Shown: piece after piece, positions 1 to 7,910 of the stretch
Layout: each line of letters begins with the position of its first letter
How positions within the stretch are numbered: the stretch's first letter is position 1
NCBI GenBank assembly: GCA_001875365.1
Contig: MIYX01000011.1
Location: 1 to 16,641 of the forward strand
DNA length: 16,641 nt
Source of the DNA: Marine Group III euryarchaeote CG-Epi4
GTDB taxonomy: Archaea > Thermoplasmatota > Poseidoniia > MGIII > CG-Epi1
Reading direction: 5' to 3'
Notes under the pieces: generated by a model
What the model saw: only the letters and a program-made list of their open reading frames with translations
Told to the model about the DNA's origin: nothing
The model's database searches: none
Position numbers and translations under genes: made by a program

Positions 1-1
1 T

Positions 2-109
2 ATGCCTCAAGGAGAGAGTCCAAATCCAGTTTTTAGATATGATTCAGAAATTGAAAAGAAAGCTATTATAATGCTTGAAAATCAAGAATATGAGCATTAC
101 ATCGATTAA
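2..109 (+). CDS. C-terminal end of an unidentified gene (partial)
   Basis: An open frame runs from the left edge to a TAA at 107-109 and encodes 35 residues ending in EHYID. An ATG lies at position 2, but the frame is open at the window edge and no upstream sequence is available. The piece is therefore probably the tail of a longer protein rather than a complete micro-ORF. It is hydrophilic and acidic/lysine-rich, with no membrane segment or motif I recognise. It ends 34 bases before the HtpX gene, which has its own promoter-like box, so the two need not be co-transcribed. No function is proposed. Confidence 0.45.
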   Translation: MPQGESPNPVFRYDSEIEKKAIIMLENQEYEHYID

Positions 110-114
110 ATAAG

Positions 115-123
115 TTTTAATTA
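115..123 (+). promoter_or_regulatory. TATA-like box of htpX
   Basis: The sequence TTTTAATTA is centred about 25 nt before the htpX ATG (144), in the 34-base gap after the preceding stop codon. No Shine-Dalgarno sequence precedes the ATG. This fits an archaeal TATA box driving a leaderless transcript. Inferred from spacing and composition only. Confidence 0.4.
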
Positions 124-143
124 CAGGTACAAAATCTAAGTTT

Positions 144-989
144 ATGGCTATAGTTCGTTTATTCGGTTTATATTTCCTAATGACACTACTGATGGTTGTT
201 GTTGGTTCAATTTTTGGAGCTTATTTTGCAGGAAATTTTATAGGAGGGGCTTTCTTTTTCTTGATATTTTCTTTACCAATTGCACTTTATTCTTATTTTT
301 ACAGTGATTCAATAGTTTTGAGAGCATACGGTGCTAAAATAATTGAAAGGCAGGATAATCCTAGATTGTATGGTATCGTAAAGAAAATAGCCGATTTGAA
401 TGGCCTCCCCACTCCAAGAATTGCAATAGTTCCGTCCTCTACTCCAAACGCTTTTGCAACGGGTCGTAATCCAAAAAATGCAGTTGTAGCTGCGACAACT
501 GGAATAATGTCTGTACTTGATGATCATGAATTAGAAGGAGTAATGGCACATGAAATGGCTCATGTAAAGAATAGAGATACCCTAGTCATGTGTGTAGCTG
601 CAGTAATTGCTGGCTTCATATCTTTTGCAGCTAGAATGATGATGTGGAACAGCATGTTCGGTAGAAATAGGAATGTGCATCCGGCCTTGCTAATTTTAGT
701 AGCTATTACGGCACCTCTTGCAGCCTTCCTACTCCAGATGGCAGTGTCGCGATCTAGAGAGTACCACGCAGATGCTACTGCTGCTAAGCTTACAAATAAG
801 CCATGGGCTTTGGTTAGCGCTCTCAAGAAACTAGAATGGGAAAATCATAGAAAACCATTAGACTGTGGTTCACCTAGTAATGCAGCTTTATGTATTGCAA
901 ATCCACTAAGAGGAGATGGTTTTTTCGTGAATATGTTTTCTACACATCCTCCAATGGAAAAAAGAATTAAGGCACTGGAAAAGCTGTGA
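144..989 (+). CDS. htpX: HtpX-type membrane zinc metalloprotease (M48B)
   Basis: A 281-residue membrane-embedded zinc endopeptidase of family M48, probably acting in membrane-protein quality control. Two hydrophobic segments lie near residues 5-29 and 32-52. The catalytic helix carries HEMAH (136-140), where both His bind zinc and Glu137 is the general base. The third zinc ligand is Glu206 in the REYHAD stretch. Two further hydrophobic segments lie at about 147-163 and 180-200. The conserved FSTHPPMEKRI stretch (265-275) closes the domain as in other HtpX proteins. Length matches the family (about 280-300 aa). The ATG at 144 is used without a Shine-Dalgarno sequence, consistent with a leaderless message. 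The stop overlaps the next gene's GTG by four bases, so the two are probably translationally coupled. The family assignment is secure; substrates are unknown. Confidence 0.93.
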   Translation: MAIVRLFGLYFLMTLLMVVVGSIFGAYFAGNFIGGAFFFLIFSLPIALYSYFYSDSIVLRAYGAKIIERQDNPRLYGIVKKIADLNGLPTPRIAIVPSSTPNAFATGRNPKNAVVAATTGIMSVLDDHELEGVMAHEMAHVKNRDTLVMCVAAVIAGFISFAARMMMWNSMFGRNRNVHPALLILVAITAPLAAFLLQMAVSRSREYHADATAAKLTNKPWALVSALKKLEWENHRKPLDCGSPSNAALCIANPLRGDGFFVNMFSTHPPMEKRIKALEKL

Positions 990-1699
990 AGCAAGCATCT
1001 TTAATTATTATAGGAGATGAGATTCTTTCCGGAAGAACGGAAGATAAAAATTTGGCATATTTGGCTAAATGGTTAGGTAAATTGGGTATTTCATTATCAG
1101 AAGTCAGAGTGGTTTTAGATGTTGAGGATGCTATAATTGGTGCAGTAAATTCTTTAAGAAAAAGATATGATTATGTTTTTACAACCGGAGGCATAGGGCC
1201 AACACACGATGATATTACAACGGAATCAATTGCAAAAGCTTTCGGTGTTGAAGCAAAAATTGACGATGACGCTTTAGAAAAAATGAAAGCTTTTTTTGAG
1301 GGTAAAGAATTAACAGAACCGTTACTAAAAATGCTCCGTATTCCTGAAGGTGGAGAGTTGATTTACAGTCCGGTAACTAAAGCTCCAGGGTACAAAATTG
1401 GTAATGTTTTTGTTATGGCAGGTATTCCGAGAATAATGCAAGGCATGTTGGAAGGAATGTATGATTATCTTGAATCTGGAGATGTCATCAATTCGAGATC
1501 TCATGACATTATGGTTGGGGAAAGCTTTTTTGCAGAAGAATTAACACAAATCCAAGAACAATTTTCAAACGTTTCAGTAGGCAGTTACCCTTTCTCCAGA
1601 GATGGAATTTATGGTGCAACAATTGTGTTAAGATCTTCAGACAGAAGTGCACTTGATTCTTGCGAGAAACAAGTTTTAAATTTAATTAATAAATTTTAG
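986..1699 (+). CDS. CinA N-terminal-type MoCF-domain protein (competence/damage-inducible A-like)
   Basis: A 237-residue soluble protein with the MoCF_biosynth (MoaB/MogA-like) fold. It starts with the IIIGDEILSGRTEDKN signature (7-22) and carries the TTGGIGPTHDD ligand loop (66-76), followed by the DITTES/IAKAFG helix. Later motifs such as KAPGYKIGNVFVMAGIP (132-148) match the middle domain of CinA-like proteins. The C-terminal CinA amidohydrolase domain (NMN deamidase), usual in about 400-residue bacterial CinA, is absent. Single-domain proteins of this length are common in archaea. CinA relatives have been linked to ADP-ribose/NAD pyrophosphatase activity and to molybdopterin-like ligands, but the reaction here is not shown by the sequence. 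The GTG start overlaps the htpX stop as GTGA. The stop lies one base from the stop of the convergent RND gene. Confidence 0.85.
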   Translation: MKQASLIIIGDEILSGRTEDKNLAYLAKWLGKLGISLSEVRVVLDVEDAIIGAVNSLRKRYDYVFTTGGIGPTHDDITTESIAKAFGVEAKIDDDALEKMKAFFEGKELTEPLLKMLRIPEGGELIYSPVTKAPGYKIGNVFVMAGIPRIMQGMLEGMYDYLESGDVINSRSHDIMVGESFFAEELTQIQEQFSNVSVGSYPFSRDGIYGATIVLRSSDRSALDSCEKQVLNLINKF

Positions 1700-1700
1700 T

Positions 1701-4352
1701 TTATTCTTCTTCAGATTCGTCATCAGTTGTAGCCATAACAGATTTTGGTTCTACAACCTCTTTTTCAAACGTTTCTTTAGTTTCCGGTATGCTATTTTCG
1801 TGTTCTTGTTTATTCTCAGTTAGTCCCGCTTGTCTAGCCCAAAGAACTAAAATACTTGGTAGAACCCAAACGGATGATAAGAATGAAAACAAAATTGTTA
1901 AAGCAGTAATTGTACCAAATTGCTGCATTGGAACCAGTATAGATTGAGACAGCACTCCGAATGATAGCACAGTAGTCATTGCAGCCCCAAATAGTGAGAA
2001 TCCAGTATTCTTTACAGTATTATTAACTGCTTTTTCAAGGGAATGGTGCTCTTCCAGTTCTTCTATAAATCTGTGTGAAATATGTATTGCATAAGTAACA
2101 CCTAATCCTATCGTTAATGCTCCAATAAGTGTGGTCATCACATTAAGTGTATATCCAATAACTACCATAGTTCCAAGGATCCATGTAAGAACTAACAGAA
2201 CTGGAATTATAGTTAATACTCCTAAAAGAGGTTGACCATCATTAAACCAGAAAACCGCGGTCAATACTATTGACGATAATATAATAGTATAGATAATGGA
2301 TTGGATCATAGTGGCCGTAATAGTATCCATCACAACCATAAAAATAGGAGGTTGGCCTGTTGCAACTGCATTTATTTCACTACTTGACTCTATGTCATCA
2401 AGAGCTTTCATATCTTTATTTAATTCATCACTAACTTCAACATAATAGACATTTTTTGACTTAGTTGTAACCATGATATAAGAAACAGTATATTCATTAG
2501 TTTCTTCATCATAATAAATGAAGTTCTTAATCATTGAAGGTTGATTGATTCCTTCACCGATAAATAGCCAGTCAAGTAATTCCTTTACATCTGCATCGGT
2601 ATCTGGTACCCCGTCGCTGTTGCCATCTTTCGAATTGAATAATTCAGCAAATGTAGCATTATAGAAATAGCCTGATTCGTTAGATGCTAAATTTCTCATA
2701 CCGTTTAATGCTGAAAAGATTCCATTTTCATCTCCAGAAATATAGGTATCATCTATTAGAAGCTGATTTTGAGTTTCATCAATGGCTTGGAAAACTGCGT
2801 TGGTAGCCAAATTTTCTCCGCTAATGTAGATGAATGAAACTTCGCCCGCCGAAGCGCCAAAATTATCTTGATAATAATTAAATTGTTTAACAACTTCAAC
2901 CTCTTGAGGTAAGAAATCTTCTGCATTAAACTCGGATGAAATTTGACTTCCTCCGTATCCTGCAACAAGTGTTAATACTATGAAGAAAGCCAGAGTTTTT
3001 TCAGGATATTTTAAAGCTAGAATAGACCCTATGCTCATAAACTTGTCAGAGAGTGCATTACTCTCACTTCCCATCTTTTTAGCCTTAATAATATCTATAT
3101 TTATTTGTGATAAAACTTCTTCGCCCTTATTTTTGTAATACCTAGCAATAACTATCCTACAAGCCGGAAGGAAAGTCACGAAGATGATAAATGCGGATAA
3201 AATACCTAGTCCAGTTTGAATACCAAATTCCTTTATTGGAGTTATTTCTGACGATAGGTTCGAAAAGAAGCCAATCATTGTTGTAATTGTTGCAAATAAG
3301 AGTGCGGAACCAACAGAAACAACAGAAATTTGGTTAGATTTATCAATATCTCCGTCCTCGACGACTCCTTCTCTGTATCTCATAGTAAGATGAATACCGT
3401 AATCCACCCCTAAACCAATCAATAGAATGGGTATAATAGTTAGGAAAAAGCTAGGTTCAAAATCAAGTATGACTCCAAAAGCAAATGTCCAAATAATAGA
3501 TATAAACAATGAAACAAGAGTTAACATCATATCAATTCCAGATCTGAATGTCAAGTATAAAACTAGTAAAATGAAACCTAAAACAAAAGGCATTAATCGA
3601 GTTCCAATATCTTCTTCAAATTGGGAGTTAATTTCAGCGTCCATTGCTCCCTGACCTAGTGAATATGCACTTGTGCCTTGGAATTTATTTTCTCTATGTT
3701 CCATAGAAATAGTTCCCATCACATTTTCTACTTTAGCAACTCTTTCTAGTGCTTGAACTGAGTTTTCGCCTTCACGGTTACTATTGTCTAAGATTAGTGT
3801 AATTATAGTGGATTTGGCTGTAGTTCCATTTTCTTCAAATTCACCGAGCAATGGATTTATTGAAGCCGAGATAGAGGGGTCTTCCATCGCACTTTGTACT
3901 GCAGATTTTATCTCTTGATTGCTTATTCCTTCGTAAAAAGTTTTGAGTTCAGACAAATTATCACTGCTAACATTGAATTGTGAAGCTAACAAATTAGGTA
4001 AGGAGACAATACTGTTTGATTTTGTTTGTTGGTCAGTTAGGCTATCAGAAATATCTTCATCACTTACAAATGCTATTTCAAGTTCTAACATGTCCACAAA
4101 TGTGGAGTTGGATATTACATCATTAGATTTTATAAGCGTTACAACCTGATACTCTGTACTGAATTTTTCGCCAATATCAGTCATTGCATCTACGACTTCA
4201 TTTTCAGGAATGAAACCAGATTGACTAGGATCTCCGGCAGGAGGTGCTGTAGCTAAAACAGTAAACATGATTGCTGTAACTATCATTATAGCTCCGATAA
4301 CAGTTAAAGGATTACGATTTATTTGTTCTGCGACACTATCTAATTGTTGCAT
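1701..4352 (-). CDS. MMPL/RND-superfamily exporter with two SSD-like halves
   Basis: An 883-residue membrane transporter with the two-fold RND layout. TM1 (about 16-35) is followed by a large exoplasmic domain (about 40-245), a five-helix block (about 252-402) and a cytosolic linker. A second TM1-like helix (about 452-470) precedes another exoplasmic domain (475-675) and five-helix block (about 678-838). The first half carries GLGVDYGIHLTMRYRE (313-328), the MMPL TM4 motif with the Asp317-Tyr318 proton-relay pair. The second half has GLGVTYAIH (749-757), with Thr753 in place of Asp. An Asp-rich loop at 576-588 resembles a calcium-binding thrombospondin-3 repeat. The C-terminus (841-883) is hydrophilic and ends in a run of acidic residues. 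The family exports hydrophobic molecules, often lipids; the substrate here is unknown. The ATG start is supported by a TATA-like box about 26 nt upstream and no leader. Confidence 0.9.
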   Translation of the reverse strand: MQQLDSVAEQINRNPLTVIGAIMIVTAIMFTVLATAPPAGDPSQSGFIPENEVVDAMTDIGEKFSTEYQVVTLIKSNDVISNSTFVDMLELEIAFVSDEDISDSLTDQQTKSNSIVSLPNLLASQFNVSSDNLSELKTFYEGISNQEIKSAVQSAMEDPSISASINPLLGEFEENGTTAKSTIITLILDNSNREGENSVQALERVAKVENVMGTISMEHRENKFQGTSAYSLGQGAMDAEINSQFEEDIGTRLMPFVLGFILLVLYLTFRSGIDMMLTLVSLFISIIWTFAFGVILDFEPSFFLTIIPILLIGLGVDYGIHLTMRYREGVVEDGDIDKSNQISVVSVGSALLFATITTMIGFFSNLSSEITPIKEFGIQTGLGILSAFIIFVTFLPACRIVIARYYKNKGEEVLSQINIDIIKAKKMGSESNALSDKFMSIGSILALKYPEKTLAFFIVLTLVAGYGGSQISSEFNAEDFLPQEVEVVKQFNYYQDNFGASAGEVSFIYISGENLATNAVFQAIDETQNQLLIDDTYISGDENGIFSALNGMRNLASNESGYFYNATFAELFNSKDGNSDGVPDTDADVKELLDWLFIGEGINQPSMIKNFIYYDEETNEYTVSYIMVTTKSKNVYYVEVSDELNKDMKALDDIESSSEINAVATGQPPIFMVVMDTITATMIQSIIYTIILSSIVLTAVFWFNDGQPLLGVLTIIPVLLVLTWILGTMVVIGYTLNVMTTLIGALTIGLGVTYAIHISHRFIEELEEHHSLEKAVNNTVKNTGFSLFGAAMTTVLSFGVLSQSILVPMQQFGTITALTILFSFLSSVWVLPSILVLWARQAGLTENKQEHENSIPETKETFEKEVVEPKSVMATTDDESEEE

Positions 4353-4373
4353 AATCCGGCTTTTGCAAAATAG

Positions 4374-4382
4374 TTTAAATAA
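4374..4382 (-). promoter_or_regulatory. TATA-like box of the RND exporter gene
   Basis: On the minus strand TTATTTAAA is centred about 26 nt before the ATG at 4352. No ribosome-binding site lies between them, which fits a leaderless archaeal transcript. A second AT-only tract (minus-strand TTTTAAATATAAAA, about 4398-4411) lies further upstream and could be an alternative box or a T-rich terminator region for the permease gene. It sits in the 102-base gap that separates this gene from the ABC permease gene. Confidence 0.45.
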
Positions 4383-4454
4383 GTACTGACCGTTTTTTAT
4401 ATTTAAAAGAAGTATTAATTCAGTAGTTTTCTAAAACATTTAAATACTTTTGAT

Positions 4455-6902
4455 TTATCTTTCTATTGATCTAACTAAATTTCCTAGATTCATATTTCTT
4501 AGTCTAATCCAAGAAGGAATTGTTGCAGACACGCTGAGTAATACAACACAGATGATCATAACAATAGGCAATCCGCTTGGGAAATATGTAGGTACATAAT
4601 AAATTTCATATGTAAATGTTTGCAATAACCACACAGCTACAGGATAGCCAATTACTATTCCTGCAATTCCTGCGATAGTTCCCATTACAAAATTTTCAGC
4701 AGATGTAGCTTTGCTAAGTATAACATCACTTGTTCCTAATGTTTTTAGAGTTGCCATTTCTCTTTCACGCTCTAACATGTTTATTGTGGCGGTATTTGCT
4801 ATAATTAAAAATGCCATGACTGCAGCTAGTCCATAGTATAAATTAATGAAAAACGTAAATAATTCCATCAATTTATCAACTTGGCCTTTGAGATCATCTT
4901 TTGCGATAACAGCAACCATGTAATCTGGCGATTCGCTGTTGAGACGTGTCGCATCTCCTGTAAGATAAACTCCACTGATAGGCTTAAGAGGCAGATCAGG
5001 TAATTTTTCGATTTCAGTTTCGTTAAGAACTGAAGAGTTAACGGCAAGTGATTTTATTTCATCCTCCCATTCATGTAGCCATAGTTGTAATCCTTCGAGG
5101 CTCATGAATCCCCCTCCAAGTATTTGAGTATGAATTGCAGCTACAGTAAGGTTCTTTTTTTGACCTAGCAATGAAGCTTCAAAAATGTCATTTACTTCTA
5201 AATCGTTTCTCATAGCAAATAAAGAATCAATAATTATTTCATCATTATTTGTAAATTCTGTAAATTTAGTTTCAGTGGGTAAACTAAAAACATTTCCGTA
5301 ATTAGATCCAATTACCACGATTCTTTCATTGAATGCGTTTATTTGCCAAGATAAGACTGGGTCTGCGCTGCTGATGTAATTCCTACTTTCTAGGTCATTG
5401 ATGGTCGTGTTTTGCTCTTGGAATGAGTCAAAAACAGCAGTACCGTCCCAACCAGGAAGGTCAAAACTAGTCTCAACAGCATTTTCTGTACTCGATAGTA
5501 TTACTCCTAATGCAAAAGGAGTGACTAAGGCAAGTGAAAGTCCAATTGTGGTAAGCATCGTTCTTGTTTGGTTTCTTGAAAAGTTCCTAAAAGCTAATCT
5601 TAAAGATAATGATAGTTTTGAACTCATCTCTGTAAGTTTAGAATCTTTAAAGCTAGGTATATCAGGAGACATTGAATCAGTTATTGCAATATTTGCAGCT
5701 TTTCTAACAGGCAGGATTACAAAGACCAGGCTAGAAATCATACTCAAAGTAATTCCAAACACAACCAATCTAGGAGATAAACCATAAACAATACCGGGAA
5801 TTTCAGTTGCTAAGGCGTACTGGTAGGTTATGTATACAGATATTCCCAGCCCTGCAATTATGCCTCCGATTGAACCAATTGTGCCAATGAACAGTCCATA
5901 CCAAGTATAGAACGACATAACTTCGTTCGAAGTCATTCCAGCAGCTCTCATCACACCTATCTGCTTCTTTTGTGATTGGATAATTCTATAAAGATTTAGA
6001 GATATAGTACAACCCGCAATCAATAGCCAAATACCAGCGAGCTTTGGTGTTACCTGCTTTACGCCTTTTTGATCATTATTCAGGATCATATAGGATTCCA
6101 TATTTTCTTTTTCATATGAAGAAATTATTACATTCTCTAAAGGAGTTCCAGAAAATAGTTCATTGGGGCTACTATCTGATTTTATACTAACTTGATTAAT
6201 CATTCCATCAAATCCAGTCACATTTTGTAGTATAGGTAAATTTACAAACATTACACCAATTGTTGACTGTCTAGGTACAAATACGCCCTGGTTCCCAGTG
6301 ATAAGGAAATATTCGGCAGACACAGCCACTCCAACAACTTCTACAGTAACATTTATGCTCTCAAACTCAATCGCTTCTTGATCAATTTTAACAATACTTA
6401 GATTAAAAGTATCTCCTAATCCATAGCCATGATATTTTTCAAATCTTGATTCGATTACAACTGGAATGTTCTTAGACTTTGCTTCAGTAGTTAAATCGCC
6501 ACCATCAGTTATTCTCAGTTTGTTAATTCTTTGCTCCTCAGGTAATCCTAAAATTTCTATAATTATAGGTCCATTATCTCCTTCAGATTTACCATAAAGG
6601 TGCAATCTGGGTTGCACCACATCAATTTGAGGTAAAATATCGTTTATGCTTTCGTCATCACTTTGTTCACTATATTCGATTAATTCTTCAGGAGTAGGAA
6701 TAGGTATTGGCTGTAAATTTATCCATGAATCACCTAGTTTCAATTCTTCATATTGCCAGTCTACAGTTTCTTTAATATTATCTGAAACTTGAAAGAATGT
6801 AATGAATCCCCCGATTCCCATAGAAATAATAATTATGGAAACTGCAATTTTGGGTAATTCTGAATATAAATCCCGCTGAAATTTTTTGAATATAATACTC
6901 AT
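4455..6902 (-). CDS. ABC transporter permease with two FtsX domains (MacB/LolCE-like)
   Basis: An 815-residue permease of the type VII (MacB/LolCDE/FtsX) class, fused as two units. TM1 (about 18-37) is followed by a large extracellular MacB-PCD-like domain (about 40-285). The first FtsX block has helices near 286-306, 330-358 and 374-397. A second unit starts with a TM at about 447-470, has another extracellular domain (about 475-685), and ends in helices near 688-710, 735-757 and 780-800. Each FtsX block has the amphipathic coupling-helix motif: KKQIGVMRAAGMTSNEV (312-328) and, in the second, EREREMATLKTLGTSDV. Start and upstream stop overlap as ATGA, so it is translated with the ATPase. Such proteins usually move lipoproteins, lipids or peptides mechanically from the membrane rather than across a channel. 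The substrate cannot be read from the sequence. Confidence 0.9.
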   Translation of the reverse strand: MSIIFKKFQRDLYSELPKIAVSIIIISMGIGGFITFFQVSDNIKETVDWQYEELKLGDSWINLQPIPIPTPEELIEYSEQSDDESINDILPQIDVVQPRLHLYGKSEGDNGPIIIEILGLPEEQRINKLRITDGGDLTTEAKSKNIPVVIESRFEKYHGYGLGDTFNLSIVKIDQEAIEFESINVTVEVVGVAVSAEYFLITGNQGVFVPRQSTIGVMFVNLPILQNVTGFDGMINQVSIKSDSSPNELFSGTPLENVIISSYEKENMESYMILNNDQKGVKQVTPKLAGIWLLIAGCTISLNLYRIIQSQKKQIGVMRAAGMTSNEVMSFYTWYGLFIGTIGSIGGIIAGLGISVYITYQYALATEIPGIVYGLSPRLVVFGITLSMISSLVFVILPVRKAANIAITDSMSPDIPSFKDSKLTEMSSKLSLSLRLAFRNFSRNQTRTMLTTIGLSLALVTPFALGVILSSTENAVETSFDLPGWDGTAVFDSFQEQNTTINDLESRNYISSADPVLSWQINAFNERIVVIGSNYGNVFSLPTETKFTEFTNNDEIIIDSLFAMRNDLEVNDIFEASLLGQKKNLTVAAIHTQILGGGFMSLEGLQLWLHEWEDEIKSLAVNSSVLNETEIEKLPDLPLKPISGVYLTGDATRLNSESPDYMVAVIAKDDLKGQVDKLMELFTFFINLYYGLAAVMAFLIIANTATINMLEREREMATLKTLGTSDVILSKATSAENFVMGTIAGIAGIVIGYPVAVWLLQTFTYEIYYVPTYFPSGLPIVMIICVVLLSVSATIPSWIRLRNMNLGNLVRSIER

Positions 6903-7549
6903 TTAATCTCAATCAACTTTCCTTCGTTCAATTCGTAAGCTTTATCTGCTATTGCAAGATAATCACTATCATGTGTTGCAATAATAATAGTTGCATCGCT
7001 TGATATTTCTTTGAAAAGATTTCTTACAGATTGTGAATTAGTTTTATCTAGGTTTCCAGTTGGTTCGTCGGCCACAATTAGTGCGGGTGTTTTTGCCATA
7101 GCTCTTGCTATAGCTACTCTTTGTTGTTCGCCTCCGGAAAGCTGAGCCGGGAAGCGTTGAGACTTATCTCCAAGACCTACTTTATCTAAAATTATTTTTG
7201 CATAGTCTATTTTTTCACCTTTCAATTCTAATCCTAAGGATGCATTTTCCATAACAGTTAGATTTGGTAATAAATTGTAAAATTGAAATATATATCCTAC
7301 TGAATCTCTTCGGTATTCAGTTAATTCCAGATCAGTCATCTCAGATAAATTTTTTCCAAGCACCAATATTTTCCCACTATTTGCAGTATCTATTCCTGCA
7401 ATCAAATTCAAAAGTGTTGTTTTTCCGCTTCCTGAAGGGCCGAGTAAAACAATCAATTCGCCTCTTGCAATTTCCAGGTCAATACCCGTGAGTACACTGG
7501 TAGTATCGTACGATTTTACCACTCCTGACAGAGCTACTAGCTTTTCCAT
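6899..7549 (-). CDS. ABC transporter ATPase, MacB/LolD-like
   Basis: A 216-residue ABC ATPase that powers the downstream FtsX permease. Walker A is GPSGSGKT (37-44), the Q-loop Gln is Q89 in GYIFQFYNLLP, the signature is LSGGEQQR (137-144), Walker B is ALIVADEP (156-163) with Glu162 catalytic, the D-loop is GNLD (165-168) and the switch His is H193 in ATHD. The FQFYNLLPNLTVMEN stretch is typical of the LolD/MacB subclass. Length is that of a minimal single-domain ATPase. It starts with ATG at 7549, behind a TATA-like box at the leaderless distance, and its TGA overlaps the permease ATG. All nucleotide-binding motifs are intact, so the pair should be functional. Confidence 0.95.
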   Translation of the reverse strand: MEKLVALSGVVKSYDTTSVLTGIDLEIARGELIVLLGPSGSGKTTLLNLIAGIDTANSGKILVLGKNLSEMTDLELTEYRRDSVGYIFQFYNLLPNLTVMENASLGLELKGEKIDYAKIILDKVGLGDKSQRFPAQLSGGEQQRVAIARAMAKTPALIVADEPTGNLDKTNSQSVRNLFKEISSDATIIIATHDSDYLAIADKAYELNEGKLIEIK

Positions 7550-7568
7550 GTATTACTGTAGAATATGG

Positions 7569-7577
7569 TATAATAAA
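7569..7577 (-). promoter_or_regulatory. TATA-like box of the ABC transporter operon
   Basis: Minus-strand TTTATTATA is centred about 24-25 nt before the ATG at 7549, within the 49-base gap below the small CxxC gene. No Shine-Dalgarno is visible before the ATG. This suggests the ATPase-permease pair has its own leaderless transcript. Inference from spacing. Confidence 0.42.
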
Positions 7578-7598
7578 TGAATTATCTAATGCCTATAG

Positions 7599-7844
7599 CT
7601 AAGTTAGATTTCCTATATTCTCTACAACACTCTTCAATTCAGTTATACTCTTCGCAATAGAACGATTAACTTTCAAAATATCATCACGTTCTTTTTGAAG
7701 CTTTTTTGCTTGTATAAACAATCCTTCCATGAGGGCCCTTATGGTATTTCCAGTCTCATCACAAGAAGGACAAAAGTCAAATAATTCTTTATCCGTTTTG
7801 AATACTTCACGCCTAACATAGTCTTCAAGTGTTGTAAGTTCCAT
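7599..7844 (-). CDS. Small hypothetical protein with one CxxC and a coiled coil
   Basis: An 81-residue protein I do not recognise. Residues 1-24 are charged (MELTTLEDYVRREVF start). A single CPSC pair sits at 25-28 in FDFCPSCDETG, which could be half of a zinc site completed by dimerisation, or a redox pair. Residues about 33-78 form one long amphipathic helix with a likely coiled coil (AKKLQKERDDILKVNRSI region). No signal peptide or membrane segment is present. It is divergent from the PD-(D/E)XK nuclease gene across 66 bases, and 49 bases separate it from the ABC ATPase gene downstream. Reading frame, ATG start and a TATA-like box upstream support a real gene. A dimeric regulator or a partner of the divergent nuclease are possible roles, neither shown. 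Confidence 0.7.
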   Translation of the reverse strand: MELTTLEDYVRREVFKTDKELFDFCPSCDETGNTIRALMEGLFIQAKKLQKERDDILKVNRSIAKSITELKSVVENIGNLT

Positions 7845-7910
7845 ATTTTCTTAGAGGTCGGAGTTTAATACTTCTTTGCTTCTATATTTTTAAGTATATG
7901 ATTCTAATAC
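7845..7910. promoter_or_regulatory. Divergent promoter region between the CxxC protein and nuclease genes
   Basis: This 66-base AT-rich gap must hold both promoters. For the plus-strand nuclease (start 7911), TATATTTT at 7883-7890 is centred about 25 nt upstream. For the minus-strand gene (ATG 7844), TATTAAAC at 7863-7870 is centred about 23 nt upstream; the 7883-7890 box read in reverse is an alternative that would leave a short leader. No Shine-Dalgarno sequence precedes either start. Confidence 0.4.

Noticed and set aside
986..1699. CinA gene truncated by loss of its C-terminal domain
   Set aside because: The frame ends cleanly next to a convergent gene, and single-domain CinA-like proteins of this length are normal in archaea, so decay is not needed.
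5398..5787. Plus-strand open frame of 129 codons inside the ABC permease
   Set aside because: It lies wholly antisense to a well-supported gene, has no recognisable domain and no promoter-like box; it is a shadow frame.
7898..7910. ATG at 7898 as start of the nuclease gene
   Set aside because: It is in another frame, and an in-frame stop (7905-7907) precedes the TTG at 7911.
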